Assembly: GCF_020829445.1 (NCBI RefSeq)
Contig: NZ_JAIVFV010000002.1
Span: forward strand, 1 to 64,000
Direction of reading: 5' to 3'
Length of the DNA stretch: 64,000 bases
From: Nostoc sp. CHAB 5836
GTDB lineage: Bacteria; Cyanobacteriota; Cyanobacteriia; Cyanobacteriales; Nostocaceae
The position numbers were made by a program, and so were the translations under genes. Under the pieces are notes generated by a model that ran no database searches, had not been told where the DNA came from, and was given only the letters and a program-made list of their open reading frames with translations. Shown here piece by piece: positions 42,968 to 52,222 of the stretch (positions within the stretch are counted from its first letter, which is position 1; each line of letters opens with the position of its first letter).

Positions 42968-44983
42968 ATGCAAAAATTTTTCAGGAAGCTGAAACTTAGC
43001 CAAAAGATTGTTCTCCCACTGCTTGCAGTTTGTTTGAGCGTATTCATGCTGGGCTTAGTGGTGCTAGGAAATTGGTTTACCAATAGTTTGCAGCAGAATC
43101 TTCGCCAAGAAATCGGAATGTTTGCTGAACGAGTTTCTGAAGATATTCAGTACGAACAGCAAACCTTAGAAACTGAAATCGAACTGATCGCTAATCGAGA
43201 GATGCTGAATCAGGCTGTGAAACAGGGTGATCAAAGTTTGCTTTTGCAAATATTACTACCACTTAAATCTATTTTGAAATTGGATTGGATTAAGGTAATT
43301 GATACTCAGAGTAATGTACTCGTAGATTTACGAAATAACTCCTTGAGCCAAGCCAAATTATTAGACAGAGTAGTTACTAATACAGCTAGTAAAGGGGCAA
43401 ATTTAGGCGATTTGGTAGATGTAGAAGGCCAGCAACAAGTTCTCCAAGTGGTAACAAATGGGATCAAATCATCAGCAGGACTTTTAGGAGGAATCATCAT
43501 CGGCAAATTAGTAGACAATGCCCTACTGCAAAAAATTGCTGCGGGTTCCTCTAAACACCTGATTATCCACAGAGAAAATCGTGTATTTGCAGCAACTTTG
43601 TTGATAGCAGCCAAGGAGAGAAATTGGCAATTTCCTGCTCCTGATTTGCCTCCTACACGAATCTCTATTGACAACAAAAACTATTTAGGCAAAACTATCG
43701 TATTTCCAGGAGCAAGTCATTCTTTAAAAACTACAGTTTTGTATCCTATCTCGCTGCTAGAGCTTGAACAATGGAAGTTATGGAAGCATTTAGGACTGCT
43801 GTTTTTGTTGGGAAGCAGTATTGTGGCAGTTATTGGATTTTTAATTGCGCGAACAATTACTCGTTACCTCAAAGTTGTCACACAGGTTGCACAACGAGTC
43901 ACCCAAGAATCTAATTTTGATCTCCAAGCTCCCGTAATCACTGAAGATGAGGTTGGAATCTTAGCTATTTCTTTTAACCAGTTAATTCAACAGGTAAAGC
44001 AACTGCTAGCAGAACAATATGAAGCGAACCAAAAGCTAGAGTTTTACAGCGAAACACTAGAAGGAAAAATAGAAGAGCGAACCCAAGCACTGCGACAAAA
44101 AAATATCGCTCTCAAGGATACTTTAGAGGAACTCAGACGTACCCAATCCCAATTAATCCACAACGAAAAAATGTCTTCTTTGGGGCAATTGGTTGCTGGT
44201 ATTGCTCATGAAATCAACAACCCAGTGAATTTCATCTACGGTAATCTCAAGTACACTGATGATTATACTCAAGAGTTGCTGTCGTTACTTCAACTTTATC
44301 AAAAGTATTACCCCTACCCAGAACCAGAAATTCAAAATGCTCAACAACAAGCCGATATTGAATATTTAACAGATGATTTGCCGAAAATGTTGGCTTCCAT
44401 GAAGATTGGAGCCAATCGCATCCGGGAAATTGTGCTTAGTTTAAGAATTTTTTCTCGTTTGGATGAAGCCGAGTTTAAAACTGCTGATATACATGAAGGG
44501 ATTGACAGCACCCTGTTAATTTTACAACACCGTCTCAAATCCCAAAAGGTAGACGCAAAGCGGGTTGTCGATAGACATCGCCCTCAAATCACAGTGATTA
44601 AAGATTATTGTGAAATACCTAAAATTCAGTGCTTTGCAGGACAATTGAATCAGGTATTTATGAATATCTTGGCAAATGCTATCGATGCTTTAGAAGAGGC
44701 TTTTGAAAAGGGCCTTTGTCCAGAACCGATAATTCGTATTTTTTCAGATCAGGTGAATGAAAATGTCGTTGTTCGTATTGCTGATAATGGCACAGGAATT
44801 CCAGAAACAATCCAGTCACATCTATTTGACCCCTTTTTCACCACAAAACCTGTTGGCAAAGGTACGGGCATGGGATTGTCAATTAGCTACCAAATAATTA
44901 CTGAAAAACACGGTGGCTCCTTACGCTGCATTTCATCACCGGGACAGGGTGCAGAGTTTGTAATTACAATCCCCATTCGATAG
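42968..44983 (+). CDS. Membrane histidine kinase with periplasmic sensor and HAMP
   Basis: 671 residues. First membrane helix about 15-38 (IVLPLLAVCLSVFMLGLVVLG), extracytoplasmic domain about 39-275, second helix about 278-298 (HLGLLFLLGSSIVAVIGFLIA), HAMP (to about 350), coiled coil 350-395, kinase core with LVAGIAHEINNPVNFIYGNL (His), N-box NQVFMNILANAIDAL and GKGTGMGLSISYQI. It starts 12 bp after the PstS-like gene, so ligand protein and kinase are probably co-expressed. No response regulator gene follows. Confidence 0.9.
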   Translation: MQKFFRKLKLSQKIVLPLLAVCLSVFMLGLVVLGNWFTNSLQQNLRQEIGMFAERVSEDIQYEQQTLETEIELIANREMLNQAVKQGDQSLLLQILLPLKSILKLDWIKVIDTQSNVLVDLRNNSLSQAKLLDRVVTNTASKGANLGDLVDVEGQQQVLQVVTNGIKSSAGLLGGIIIGKLVDNALLQKIAAGSSKHLIIHRENRVFAATLLIAAKERNWQFPAPDLPPTRISIDNKNYLGKTIVFPGASHSLKTTVLYPISLLELEQWKLWKHLGLLFLLGSSIVAVIGFLIARTITRYLKVVTQVAQRVTQESNFDLQAPVITEDEVGILAISFNQLIQQVKQLLAEQYEANQKLEFYSETLEGKIEERTQALRQKNIALKDTLEELRRTQSQLIHNEKMSSLGQLVAGIAHEINNPVNFIYGNLKYTDDYTQELLSLLQLYQKYYPYPEPEIQNAQQQADIEYLTDDLPKMLASMKIGANRIREIVLSLRIFSRLDEAEFKTADIHEGIDSTLLILQHRLKSQKVDAKRVVDRHRPQITVIKDYCEIPKIQCFAGQLNQVFMNILANAIDALEEAFEKGLCPEPIIRIFSDQVNENVVVRIADNGTGIPETIQSHLFDPFFTTKPVGKGTGMGLSISYQIITEKHGGSLRCISSPGQGAEFVITIPIR

Positions 44984-45019
44984 ATGATTTTGCACAATAG
45001 TTCGATAAAACTTCTTTTT

Positions 45020-45619
45020 CTAATCTTCATTATTTTCTGCAAAATTGACTTGCTCATAAAGGTTGTGCAATCCAATTTGAAAATCAATCGTTTGCAGTGA
45101 TAAAGTTGCAGATTCATCTTCAAGTTCAGTAAATGACCATTGATTTTCCGCAGTTTTGACATACTGCATCACATGATACTCATATTGGTTAATTAAAATA
45201 TATTCCCTGAATTCGGGAATAGAGCGATAATAAAGAAACTTATCGCCTTGGTCATAATTTTTAGTCGATTTAGATAAAACTTCAGCAATTAATATCGGGT
45301 TCATAACTGTTGTTGTACTGGTTCCTGTATAAATAGGTTCTCCCTCAATCACCATCACATCGGGATACGTGTGCTGCCGATAACGGGGTATCCATAAACG
45401 TACATCACCAATATAAACATCATAATTATTGCCTCTCAAACCAAACTTCAAATAAGCATAAAAGTTGCCTGAAATTTTATTATGATTTGTAGTGCCACCC
45501 GTCATCGGTACAATTTCTCCATTACGATATTCGCTTTTATATTCTGCCTTTTCTTCAATTTCTAAATACTCTTCAGGTGTGTAGTAAAATTTTTGTGTTT
45601 CTAACGGCATAAAATACAA
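45020..45619 (-). CDS. Uma2 family putative endonuclease (duplicated pair, copy 2)
   Basis: 199 residues, paralogue of 40761-41351 (same length class and most motifs identical, for example PEEYLEIEEKAEYKSEYRNGE and MNPILIAEVLSKSTKNYDQGDKF). The final residues VNFAENNED parallel VSFAANNEE in the other copy. Uma2 catalytic Glu-Val-Leu-Ser present. It converges with the kinase gene. Confidence 0.88.
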   Translation of the reverse strand: MYFMPLETQKFYYTPEEYLEIEEKAEYKSEYRNGEIVPMTGGTTNHNKISGNFYAYLKFGLRGNNYDVYIGDVRLWIPRYRQHTYPDVMVIEGEPIYTGTSTTTVMNPILIAEVLSKSTKNYDQGDKFLYYRSIPEFREYILINQYEYHVMQYVKTAENQWSFTELEDESATLSLQTIDFQIGLHNLYEQVNFAENNED

Positions 45620-45663
45620 CCTATGATGTGCTGTTATTGTGCGGCTGATTTTTTTTTATTTAT

Positions 45664-45778
45664 TATAGCGTTTCCTAGTCTGCTGAGGTACAAATCTCTG
45701 CGTACCTCTGCGCTTTACTTTGCGTCCATTTGCGTTTAAAAATATTATTTGTACCTCACGTAACTGGGAATTGCTATA
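45664..45778 (+). mobile_element. Family E-like element inside the duplicated Uma2 upstream region
   Basis: 115 bp with long imperfect inverted ends: TATAGCGTTTCC...GAGGTACAAAT and ATTTGTACCTC...GGAATTGCTATA. The paralogous upstream region at 41352-41420 lacks it, giving an empty-site comparison. It contains CTCTGCGTACCTCTGCG. Confidence 0.7.
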
Positions 45779-45871
45779 CCATTTTAAAGTGCTATCTAAA
45801 GTTAGTCAGCTACAAGTTTTATGTGAATTGTCCTAAACTATGAGAATATCGAAGAGTGGAGGCGTAGCATT

Positions 45872-46585
45872 ATGGTAATCACTCCTAATACCGCATCTGA
45901 GGTCATCTACCCCGAAAGCGACGGACAACCAATGGCGGAGAATACCAAGCAATTTCGCTGGATAGTAACTATTAAAGAAAATTTAGAAATTTTATTTGCA
46001 TCCCAACTAGATGTATTCATCGCTGGAGATTTATTTTGGTATCCAGTTGCAGGCAACCCTAACATCAAACAAGCACCTGATACTCTGGTAGTGTTTGGTA
46101 GACCCAAAGTAGATAGGGGTTCTTACAAGCAATTTGAAGAAGATAATATTCCGCCACAAGTGGTGTTTGAAATATTATCTCCTGGTAATACAACTAAAGA
46201 AATGGCACATAAACTCCTGTTTTATCAACGTTATGGAGTTGAAGAATATTACATTTACGACCCAGACCGAAATGAATTAACAGGGTTTGTGCGCTCAGAA
46301 GATTGGTTGCAAGAAATCAACCAGATTCATGGTTGGATAAGTCCCCGTTTGGGAATCCGCTTTGAACTCACCCCACAAACTCTAGAAATATATCGCCTTG
46401 ATGGATATAAATTTCTTACACCCGTTGAGCTTGACCAAGTACGTACACAAGAACGTCAACGCGCTGAACAAGAACGTCAAGCCAAAGAAGTAGCTCTCCA
46501 ACAACTTGAGGAAGAACGCCAACGATATCAAGATTTATTGACACGACTGCAAGAACGGGGAATTAACCCAGAACAACTGTTGTGA
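45872..46585 (+). CDS. Uma2 family putative endonuclease with coiled-coil tail
   Basis: 237 residues. Uma2 domain: DLFWYPVAGNPNIKQAPDTLVVFGRPK, PPQVVFEILSPGNTTKEMAHKLLFYQRYGVEEYYIYDPDRNE (Glu and Ser/Pro in FEILSPGN), then a C-terminal Arg/Glu/Gln-rich coiled coil (about 190-237, RTQERQRAEQERQAKEVALQQLEEERQ). This domain plus tail arrangement is common in cyanobacteria and may mediate oligomerisation. Good ribosome site GTGGAGG upstream. Divergent from the Uma2 at 45020. Confidence 0.88.
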   Translation: MVITPNTASEVIYPESDGQPMAENTKQFRWIVTIKENLEILFASQLDVFIAGDLFWYPVAGNPNIKQAPDTLVVFGRPKVDRGSYKQFEEDNIPPQVVFEILSPGNTTKEMAHKLLFYQRYGVEEYYIYDPDRNELTGFVRSEDWLQEINQIHGWISPRLGIRFELTPQTLEIYRLDGYKFLTPVELDQVRTQERQRAEQERQAKEVALQQLEEERQRYQDLLTRLQERGINPEQLL

Positions 46586-46599
46586 AACATCTTTCATAC

Positions 46600-47160
46600 C
46601 TATGTTGTACGCCAATAAACCCCATTCTCTCGTTGCATTAACTTATAGCCAATCAACTCTCGTCGCAGAGTGGCGCAGTCGGGATGGTAGCGTTTGAGAA
46701 TGTCATTTAGCAGAGGTTCAGGATAGTTGATTCCCACTTCAAATTGGTTTACTAACCACTTGAGAATTACTAAACGTTTTTTGCGACTAGCGGGGATTTC
46801 CTTCAGAGATTCACCCTCGAAATAATTTTTCAACACTTTGCTTTCCCAAGCCTCAGTATCCACATCCTCAATCAAAGATGCTATTTTCTCAGGTGTGAAA
46901 ATTTCCTTACTGATGCTTTGCAAAGCCTCGCTATCCAATTGATACAGGTGACTATTACCCTCCGGGCGCATTGTCACCAAATTTAGTTCCTTAAGTTTGG
47001 CTAAATGATGGGATACCGTCGGTTCTTTGAGTTGCAGTAGCACCGCCAATTCTTCAACGCTGCACTCCTGATTCGCTAGGATACCTACAATCTTCAATCG
47101 GCTATCATCCGCTAATGCCTTGAAAAAGCGCAGTAAGATGTTAAATTGCTCTGGTTGCAT
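46600..47160 (-). CDS. ArsR-family regulator with DUF2087 tail
   Basis: 186 residues. N-terminal winged helix: LADDSRLKIVGILANQECSVEELAVLLQLKEPTVSHHLAKLKELNLV (about 16-63), of the ArsR type. No obvious metal-binding Cys pair (only one Cys in the helix-turn-helix region, at ECSVEELA). The C-terminal DUF2087 segment (about 124-180: RKKRLVILKWLVNQFEVGINYPEPLLNDILKRYHPDCATLRRELI) is common in cyanobacterial ArsR-type proteins. A perfect 15-bp inverted repeat sits 5 bp upstream of its own start, suggesting autoregulation. Confidence 0.85.
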   Translation of the reverse strand: MQPEQFNILLRFFKALADDSRLKIVGILANQECSVEELAVLLQLKEPTVSHHLAKLKELNLVTMRPEGNSHLYQLDSEALQSISKEIFTPEKIASLIEDVDTEAWESKVLKNYFEGESLKEIPASRKKRLVILKWLVNQFEVGINYPEPLLNDILKRYHPDCATLRRELIGYKLMQRENGVYWRTT

Positions 47161-47165
47161 AACTA

Positions 47166-47197
47166 ACTTCTAATTAGATATCTATCTAATTAGAAGT
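47166..47197. promoter_or_regulatory. Putative operator of the ArsR-family regulator
   Basis: Perfect palindrome with arms ACTTCTAATTAGATA and TATCTAATTAGAAGT separated by TC, followed by another half site TATCTAATTG. It starts 5 bp upstream of the regulator ATG. An AT-rich palindrome with TAGATA/TATCTA core is a typical ArsR/SmtB site. Confidence 0.75.
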
Positions 47198-47260
47198 ATA
47201 TCTAATTGAAAAGCTCAGATCCCCAACTTCTCACAAAAGCTGAGGATTTTGTTGTTCAAT

Positions 47261-48547
47261 TTAACTAAATTGTTCCTCTGCATCGAGGTTGAACAGCATT
47301 TGCAGAGTTTGCATACAGCGCCGTCTGGCTTCCACATCTTGCTGCGATCGCAATTGCACCATTGGGTCATGTAAAATTTTATTGACAATTCCCCGTGTTA
47401 ATGCTTCAATAACCTCTTGGTGTTTTTCGGCAAATTCCGAACCCAATCTCGACAAAGCTTTTTCTAACTCTTGTTCGCGGATGGTTTCGACTTTATTTCG
47501 CAGACAGCTAATAGTGGTAACAGTTTCTAAACTGCGCCACCAAATATCAAAAGCTTCCACTTCTTCTTCTAAAAGTCTTTCGGCTTCCTGTGCAATCTTC
47601 CGACGGCTTTCGTAGTTTTGTGCTACTACTGCTTTCAAATCATCGACATTGAAAGCTTGTACATTTTCTAATTCATTTACATCCGCATGAACATTACGCG
47701 GCACAGAAATATCAAATAACATTAAAGAGCGCTGAACTTCTAAAACCATTTCTAATTTGGCACGATCAAGTATTGGCTCTGTTGCCGAAGTACTTGTAAA
47801 CACCAAATCACTATCGGCAATTACAGTCATCATTTCCGATAGCGGATGAATTTGGATCAGTTGTTGGGGGAACTGCTTTGCTAATTCTTGGGCGCGATCG
47901 CGAGAGCGATTTACAATACTAATTTGCACAGCACCTTTAGAAAGTAAGTGCTGCACCAGCAGGCGCGACATTTTACCAGCACCTAAAATTACCACTCGGC
48001 AAGCTGCTAAATTTGCCACTTTTATCTGGGCTAATTCCACAGCTGCCGAACTGATAGAGACAGCGCCAGTACCAATACTAGTTTCAGTGCGAACCCGCTT
48101 CCCAGCTGTCAGCGCTTGTTTAAATAACCGATTCAAAATGGTTTTTATACCGTTATATTGCTGCCCCAGTTTGTGAGTAGTCTTCACCTGAGCCAGAATT
48201 TGACCTTCTCCAAGTACCAGACTATCTAAACCACCTGCTACCCGCATCACGTGCATGACTGCATCATCATGTAGCAGCATAAACAAGTGTTGTCGCAGAG
48301 AAAGAACGGGTAATTTACTGTGTTCCGCAAGAAACTGCGTTACTTCCCGAATACCTTGGTCTGCTTCACTGGTGACAATGTAAATTTCCAGGCGGTTACA
48401 AGTGCTAAGAATTGCAACTTCGTCAATATGGGGATAGCTGGCCAGTTGAGCGATCGCACTTTCTATTTGTGGTTCGGGAATACTCAGTTTTTCCCGGACT
48501 TCTACTGGGGCTGTTTTATGGCTTAACCCCACCACTGCTATATTCAT
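47261..48547 (-). CDS. hemA: Glutamyl-tRNA reductase
   Basis: 428 residues. Catalytic Cys50 in [13 protein letters not shown]-terminal [34 protein letters not shown]-binding [13 protein letters not shown], and a C-terminal dimerisation helix. It makes glutamate-1-semialdehyde, the first committed step of tetrapyrrole (chlorophyll, haem, bilin) synthesis. Full length; typical cyanobacterial form. A family A element lies about 20 bp before its start codon. Confidence 0.96.
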   Translation of the reverse strand: MNIAVVGLSHKTAPVEVREKLSIPEPQIESAIAQLASYPHIDEVAILSTCNRLEIYIVTSEADQGIREVTQFLAEHSKLPVLSLRQHLFMLLHDDAVMHVMRVAGGLDSLVLGEGQILAQVKTTHKLGQQYNGIKTILNRLFKQALTAGKRVRTETSIGTGAVSISSAAVELAQIKVANLAACRVVILGAGKMSRLLVQHLLSKGAVQISIVNRSRDRAQELAKQFPQQLIQIHPLSEMMTVIADSDLVFTSTSATEPILDRAKLEMVLEVQRSLMLFDISVPRNVHADVNELENVQAFNVDDLKAVVAQNYESRRKIAQEAERLLEEEVEAFDIWWRSLETVTTISCLRNKVETIREQELEKALSRLGSEFAEKHQEVIEALTRGIVNKILHDPMVQLRSQQDVEARRRCMQTLQMLFNLDAEEQFS

Positions 48548-48565
48548 TTGCTAAATCGTAGTTAC

Positions 48566-48696
48566 TAAGTAAGTTGGCGTGAAAAAATCAACGTATGTTA
48601 CGAAACGTAAATAGCCTTAAAATCTTTACTAGTGACCAATGACAAAGGACAAATGACAGCCTTAGCCAGTTAGCTTTAATTGCCCCGACCTACTTA
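48566..48696 (-). mobile_element. Family A element, copy 7
   Basis: 131 bp complete copy, TAAGTAAGTTGGCGTG to CCCCGACCTACTTA, upstream of hemA. Confidence 0.85.
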
Positions 48697-48875
48697 GTTG
48701 GTAGTTGGCAATCTGGCATTGAGTGAGAATAGGGAATGGGGAATTTTTGTTTATTGATTGGTAGTTTTTCCCGGCAACAAACAATAACTAATCACTAAAT
48801 ACTAACTACTAACTAGTGTAGGGATGAAGCCTTTTGGGAAATTTTTTCCGTTTTGGAGAAAAATTTATTTCCCAA

Positions 48876-48970
48876 TAGACATTTGGTGAAATTAAATATG
48901 CGTTACCCAGAACCTTTGTAGAGACGTAGCACTGCTACGTCAAAACAATTCATTTTCACTCCTATGTCTA
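48876..48970 (+). mobile_element. Family B element, copy 3
   Basis: 95 bp, TAGACATTTGGTGAAATTAAA to TTCACTCCTATGTCTA; internal GTAGAGACGTAGCACTGCTACGTC. Confidence 0.75.
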
Positions 48971-49011
48971 ATACTTCAACCCTACTTTAACCATTCCCCA
49001 TTCCCTAAAAA

Positions 49012-50049
49012 TTAGTTCAGTTGGAGAGTCTTGGGTTCACCAAACATATGAATTGTATCAACAAATCGAGCAGTTTTCGACTGGTTGGAAATTACCAAGC
49101 TTTGAGTTCTTGCTCCACCGCTAAAGAAACGCACACCTTGCATCAGATTACCGCTGGTAATGCCGCAAGCAGCGAACAGAACAGTTTTACCAGATGCCAG
49201 TTCATGAGCATCATAGACCTTATCGGCATCATTGATATTCATAGACTTTAAACGATCAAGGTTAGCTTCCCTGCTTTCTCCAATCAGGCCTGTTTTAACT
49301 ATTGCCGGATCGTAGATCAGTTGACCTTGGAAGTGTCCACCTAAAGCACGCATTGCTGCTGCCGAGATTACACCTTCAGGAGCCGCACCGATACCCATCA
49401 GCCCGTGGATATTAGTTCCAGCAAAACCACAGCTTATGGCTGCACCAACATCACCATCGGAAATTAGTTGTACTCTCGCTCCAGCCTCACGGATTTCTTT
49501 AATTAAATCATTGTGGCGTTCGCGCTTCATGACTATAATTACAAGTTCTTCAATCGAGCGCTCTAAACACTCAGCCAGAATCTTCAGGTTTTCCGTTGCC
49601 GACTTGTTGATGTCTACCTTACCCTTAGCTGCGGGAGGTGCTGCTAACTTCTTCATGTAAAAGTCAGGAGCAGCAAATAATCCCCCTTTTTCAGAAATTG
49701 CCAAGACAGCCATCGAGCCAGGTTGTCCATATGCTACCAAGTTCGTACCTTCACAGGGGTCAACGGCGATATCAATTTCAACTAGTTCATCAGGATTACA
49801 GAGAGCTTCGGCATTTGGTTGAGTACAAATACCAACTTCTTCCCCGATGTATAACATAGGTGCGTTGTCGCGTTCGCCTTCCCCAATCACAATGCGACCC
49901 CGCATATAGATTTTATTCATCCGCTCCCGCATAGCTTCCACTGCTACTTGGTCAGCAATGTCTTTTTCGCCTTTGCCCATCCACTTCGAGGATGCGATCG
50001 CGGCTTGCTCTACTACTTCAATAATCTCTAACCCAAGTGTATTTTCCAC
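49012..50049 (-). CDS. glpX: Class II fructose-1,6-/sedoheptulose-1,7-bisphosphatase
   Basis: 345 residues from the GTG chosen at 50049 ([17 protein letters not shown]), the normal family start and length, with GAGAGGG upstream; the frame is open to 50121 and would add 24 residues lacking conservation. GlpX-type motifs: [34 protein letters not shown] and [16 protein letters not shown]. The Calvin-cycle phosphatase of cyanobacteria acting on both sugar bisphosphates. No neighbours of the pathway nearby. Confidence 0.9.
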   Translation of the reverse strand: MENTLGLEIIEVVEQAAIASSKWMGKGEKDIADQVAVEAMRERMNKIYMRGRIVIGEGERDNAPMLYIGEEVGICTQPNAEALCNPDELVEIDIAVDPCEGTNLVAYGQPGSMAVLAISEKGGLFAAPDFYMKKLAAPPAAKGKVDINKSATENLKILAECLERSIEELVIIVMKRERHNDLIKEIREAGARVQLISDGDVGAAISCGFAGTNIHGLMGIGAAPEGVISAAAMRALGGHFQGQLIYDPAIVKTGLIGESREANLDRLKSMNINDADKVYDAHELASGKTVLFAACGITSGNLMQGVRFFSGGARTQSLVISNQSKTARFVDTIHMFGEPKTLQLN

Positions 50050-50360
50050 AGAGTCTGCCCTCTCAGCTGCTTGAATTTCCGTCGTTTCATAGTTTTCAAG
50101 TCTACCAAAGGGCGGATACACGTGGAGGAAAGTTAAGTTTTGCTGCTAACTCGTTAGAAAAGTGCCAGTTAGCACATCCTTATTTTTCAGTCATACTACT
50201 CCAGTAGAAAACGTGTTCAAATATTTGTCACAGTACATATCTAGAACATTGCTTTTCTTAAGTATCTATCTTCAGGTATAAAATAATAAATAAAAAAGCT
50301 GGTAAATTCACTAAAAACGAGGCGCAAAAGTCAAGACCTTGTCAAATTAAGAGGTGAATC
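50050..50360. other. Divergent intergenic region upstream of glpX and DUF981
   Basis: AT-rich region holding both promoters, with AAATAATAAATAAAAAAGC just before the DUF981 gene. No repeat or gene seen. Confidence 0.4.
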
Positions 50361-50933
50361 GTGTTTATCGACTACATCACACTAATGTTGATCAATATGG
50401 TAGCTGGGTTATTTCTACTGGCTGACTATGTGTATCGTGGTATAGATACTTCTAACCAAAGGCCGTGGATTCCGGGATTTGGGATTACAGGCGCGATCGC
50501 ACTAACAACTGGTTTGCACATGAGCTTCACCTGGCCAGTAATCGGTAGCTTTAATATTGCCTTCGGTGAAACAAGTGTCTTATTTGGAATCTTGTTTGTT
50601 GCAGCAGCGATCGCCCTGGCTCAAGGTTGGGATTTATTGACAATAGCAGTTTACGGCTTCTTTGCTGGTTTAGCTGCGATCGTGGTCGGTATCCGCATCA
50701 TCAACTTGAATTTGACAAAGCAACCGCTTTTATCAGGAATCGGCTTTATTCTAACTGGATTAGGTGGTATTTTTGCAGCGCCAACCCTCTATTGGAAAAC
50801 CAACAGAACTTGGCGGCTAATTGGCGTAGCAGTGCTGATAGTAGCCGCTCTAATTTGGGCATTGACTGGATATTTGGCTTACTGGAATCATTTAGAGGGT
50901 TTCCAAAAGTGGGTTCCAGCACCGATGCGGTAA
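50361..50933 (+). CDS. DUF981 integral membrane protein
   Basis: 190 residues, about six membrane helices covering nearly the full length (for example 5-23, 40-60, 70-88, 92-110). Hydrophobic, with MFIDYITLMLINMVAGLFLLADYVYRG and FGETSVLFGILFVAAAIALAQGWD. Matches the DUF981 family; function unknown. Start at GTG or ATG of this frame (GTG at 50361). It precedes grxC by 47 bp. Confidence 0.75.
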   Translation: MFIDYITLMLINMVAGLFLLADYVYRGIDTSNQRPWIPGFGITGAIALTTGLHMSFTWPVIGSFNIAFGETSVLFGILFVAAAIALAQGWDLLTIAVYGFFAGLAAIVVGIRIINLNLTKQPLLSGIGFILTGLGGIFAAPTLYWKTNRTWRLIGVAVLIVAALIWALTGYLAYWNHLEGFQKWVPAPMR

Positions 50934-50980
50934 GCAATGATCTAGGCTAGAGACATAGTTAAAACCTTGCTTAAGAAAAT

Positions 50981-51295
50981 ATGCTGGACTTTCTTAATCC
51001 TTTCTTAAATCGCCATCCAGAGCGAGTCAAAGCCAACGTCGAACTTTACACATGGCAAACTTGTCCTTACTGCATTCGTGCCAAAATGCTGTTGTGGTGG
51101 AAAGGTGTAAACTTTACCGAATATAAAATCGACGGCGACGAAGCAGCCAGAGCTAAAATGGCAGAACGCGCAAACGGACGCCGTACTGTACCGCAAATTT
51201 TTATTAATAACCAGCACATTGGCGGCTGTGATGACCTCTATCAACTAGACAGACAAAGTCAACTCGATCCCCTTTTAGCCCAAACCGCTATTTAG
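50981..51295 (+). CDS. grxC: Glutaredoxin 3 (dithiol)
   Basis: 104 residues. Active site TCPYC (Cys28, Cys31) within VELYTWQTCPYCIRAKMLL, TVPQIFINNQHIGGCDDLYQL glutathione-binding loop. Cytosolic reductant using glutathione. An N-terminal stretch of about 18 residues precedes the fold. Different from the monothiol Grx4 at 55166. Confidence 0.92.
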   Translation: MLDFLNPFLNRHPERVKANVELYTWQTCPYCIRAKMLLWWKGVNFTEYKIDGDEAARAKMAERANGRRTVPQIFINNQHIGGCDDLYQLDRQSQLDPLLAQTAI

Positions 51296-51303
51296 CTTCA
51301 GAT

Positions 51304-51535
51304 TTCTAGTCCTTGTCATTACCCCCATTTTTGTAACACTTAAAGTATTCCAGTGACGCACATCCCGCCTAGAACTTAAGTTCTAGGCTAATAGCTAAAG
51401 TCCACTCAAGTGGACTGAAATTCTTGTTTAGTCCTCTTGAGAGGACTTTAGCTATTAGCCTTGGAATTCTATTCCGAGGCGGGATAACAGCGAAGCGGGG
51501 ATTGTCAAATGTAGGTAATGACAAGACTTCTAGTC
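51304..51535. mobile_element. MITE-like element with 8-bp flanking repeat (family I)
   Basis: Element about 51312-51527, ends CTTGTCATTACC / GGTAATGACAAG, flanked by TTCTAGTC on both sides (51304-51311 and 51528-51535). The interior is a long palindrome with several perfect sub-hairpins (TAGAACTTAAGTTCTA, GTCCACTCAAGTGGAC, AGTCCTCTTGAGAGGACT). Confidence 0.7.
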
Positions 51536-51624
51536 TGCGGTCTATATACTTTTACTTGCTTGTAGATGGTGTCTCACTCGTCCAAAAGCAAGCATAATTT
51601 TAAAATTTTTATATTGATAAGTAT

Positions 51625-52110
51625 ATGTTAACTCAATACACAGAATATCTTATACATCAACAATGGATGAATTATGCCCTAGAATTAGCAAAATCAGCAG
51701 GTGATGCAGGTGAAGTCCCTGTAGGTGCTGTTATCATTGATTCAACAGGCAAATTGCTGGCACAAGGAGAAAACAGAAAAGAGCGTGACAAAGACCCTAC
51801 CGCTCATGCGGAAATTCTTGCTATCAAGACAGCTGCAACAACTTTACAAAATTGGCATCTTAATGAATGCACCCTCTACGTCACTCTCGAACCTTGCCCG
51901 ATGTGTGCAGGTGCTATTGTACAAGCGCGTCTAAAAGTACTTGTATATGGAGTAGACGATACCAAAACTGGAGCCATTCGTACAGTTATTAACATACCCG
52001 ATAGCTCTGCTTCTAATCACCGTCTCCAGGTAATGGGAGGCATTCTAGAGTCGGCTTGTCGTGAACAATTACAGGCTTGGTTTGCTACTAGGCGGCGTAA
52101 GGGAAACTAG
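51625..52110 (+). CDS. tadA: tRNA-specific adenosine deaminase
   Basis: 161 residues, zinc deaminase: TAHAEILAI (His61, Glu63) and EPCPMCAGAI (Cys91, Cys94). It converts A34 to inosine in tRNA-Arg(ACG). Start at 51625 or Met15; the longer form is retained. Family length is usually about 150-170. Alone in its transcription unit. Confidence 0.93.
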   Translation: MLTQYTEYLIHQQWMNYALELAKSAGDAGEVPVGAVIIDSTGKLLAQGENRKERDKDPTAHAEILAIKTAATTLQNWHLNECTLYVTLEPCPMCAGAIVQARLKVLVYGVDDTKTGAIRTVINIPDSSASNHRLQVMGGILESACREQLQAWFATRRRKGN

Positions 52111-52222
52111 CAGACAGAGGTAAAACTGTCCATCTAGTACGACACAAGTCACGCAAGAGAATCTACGGTGTAACTAATCAGACTTTTCGTTAAATTTTAC
52201 GCGTCAATCAGCGGCATTCGTC

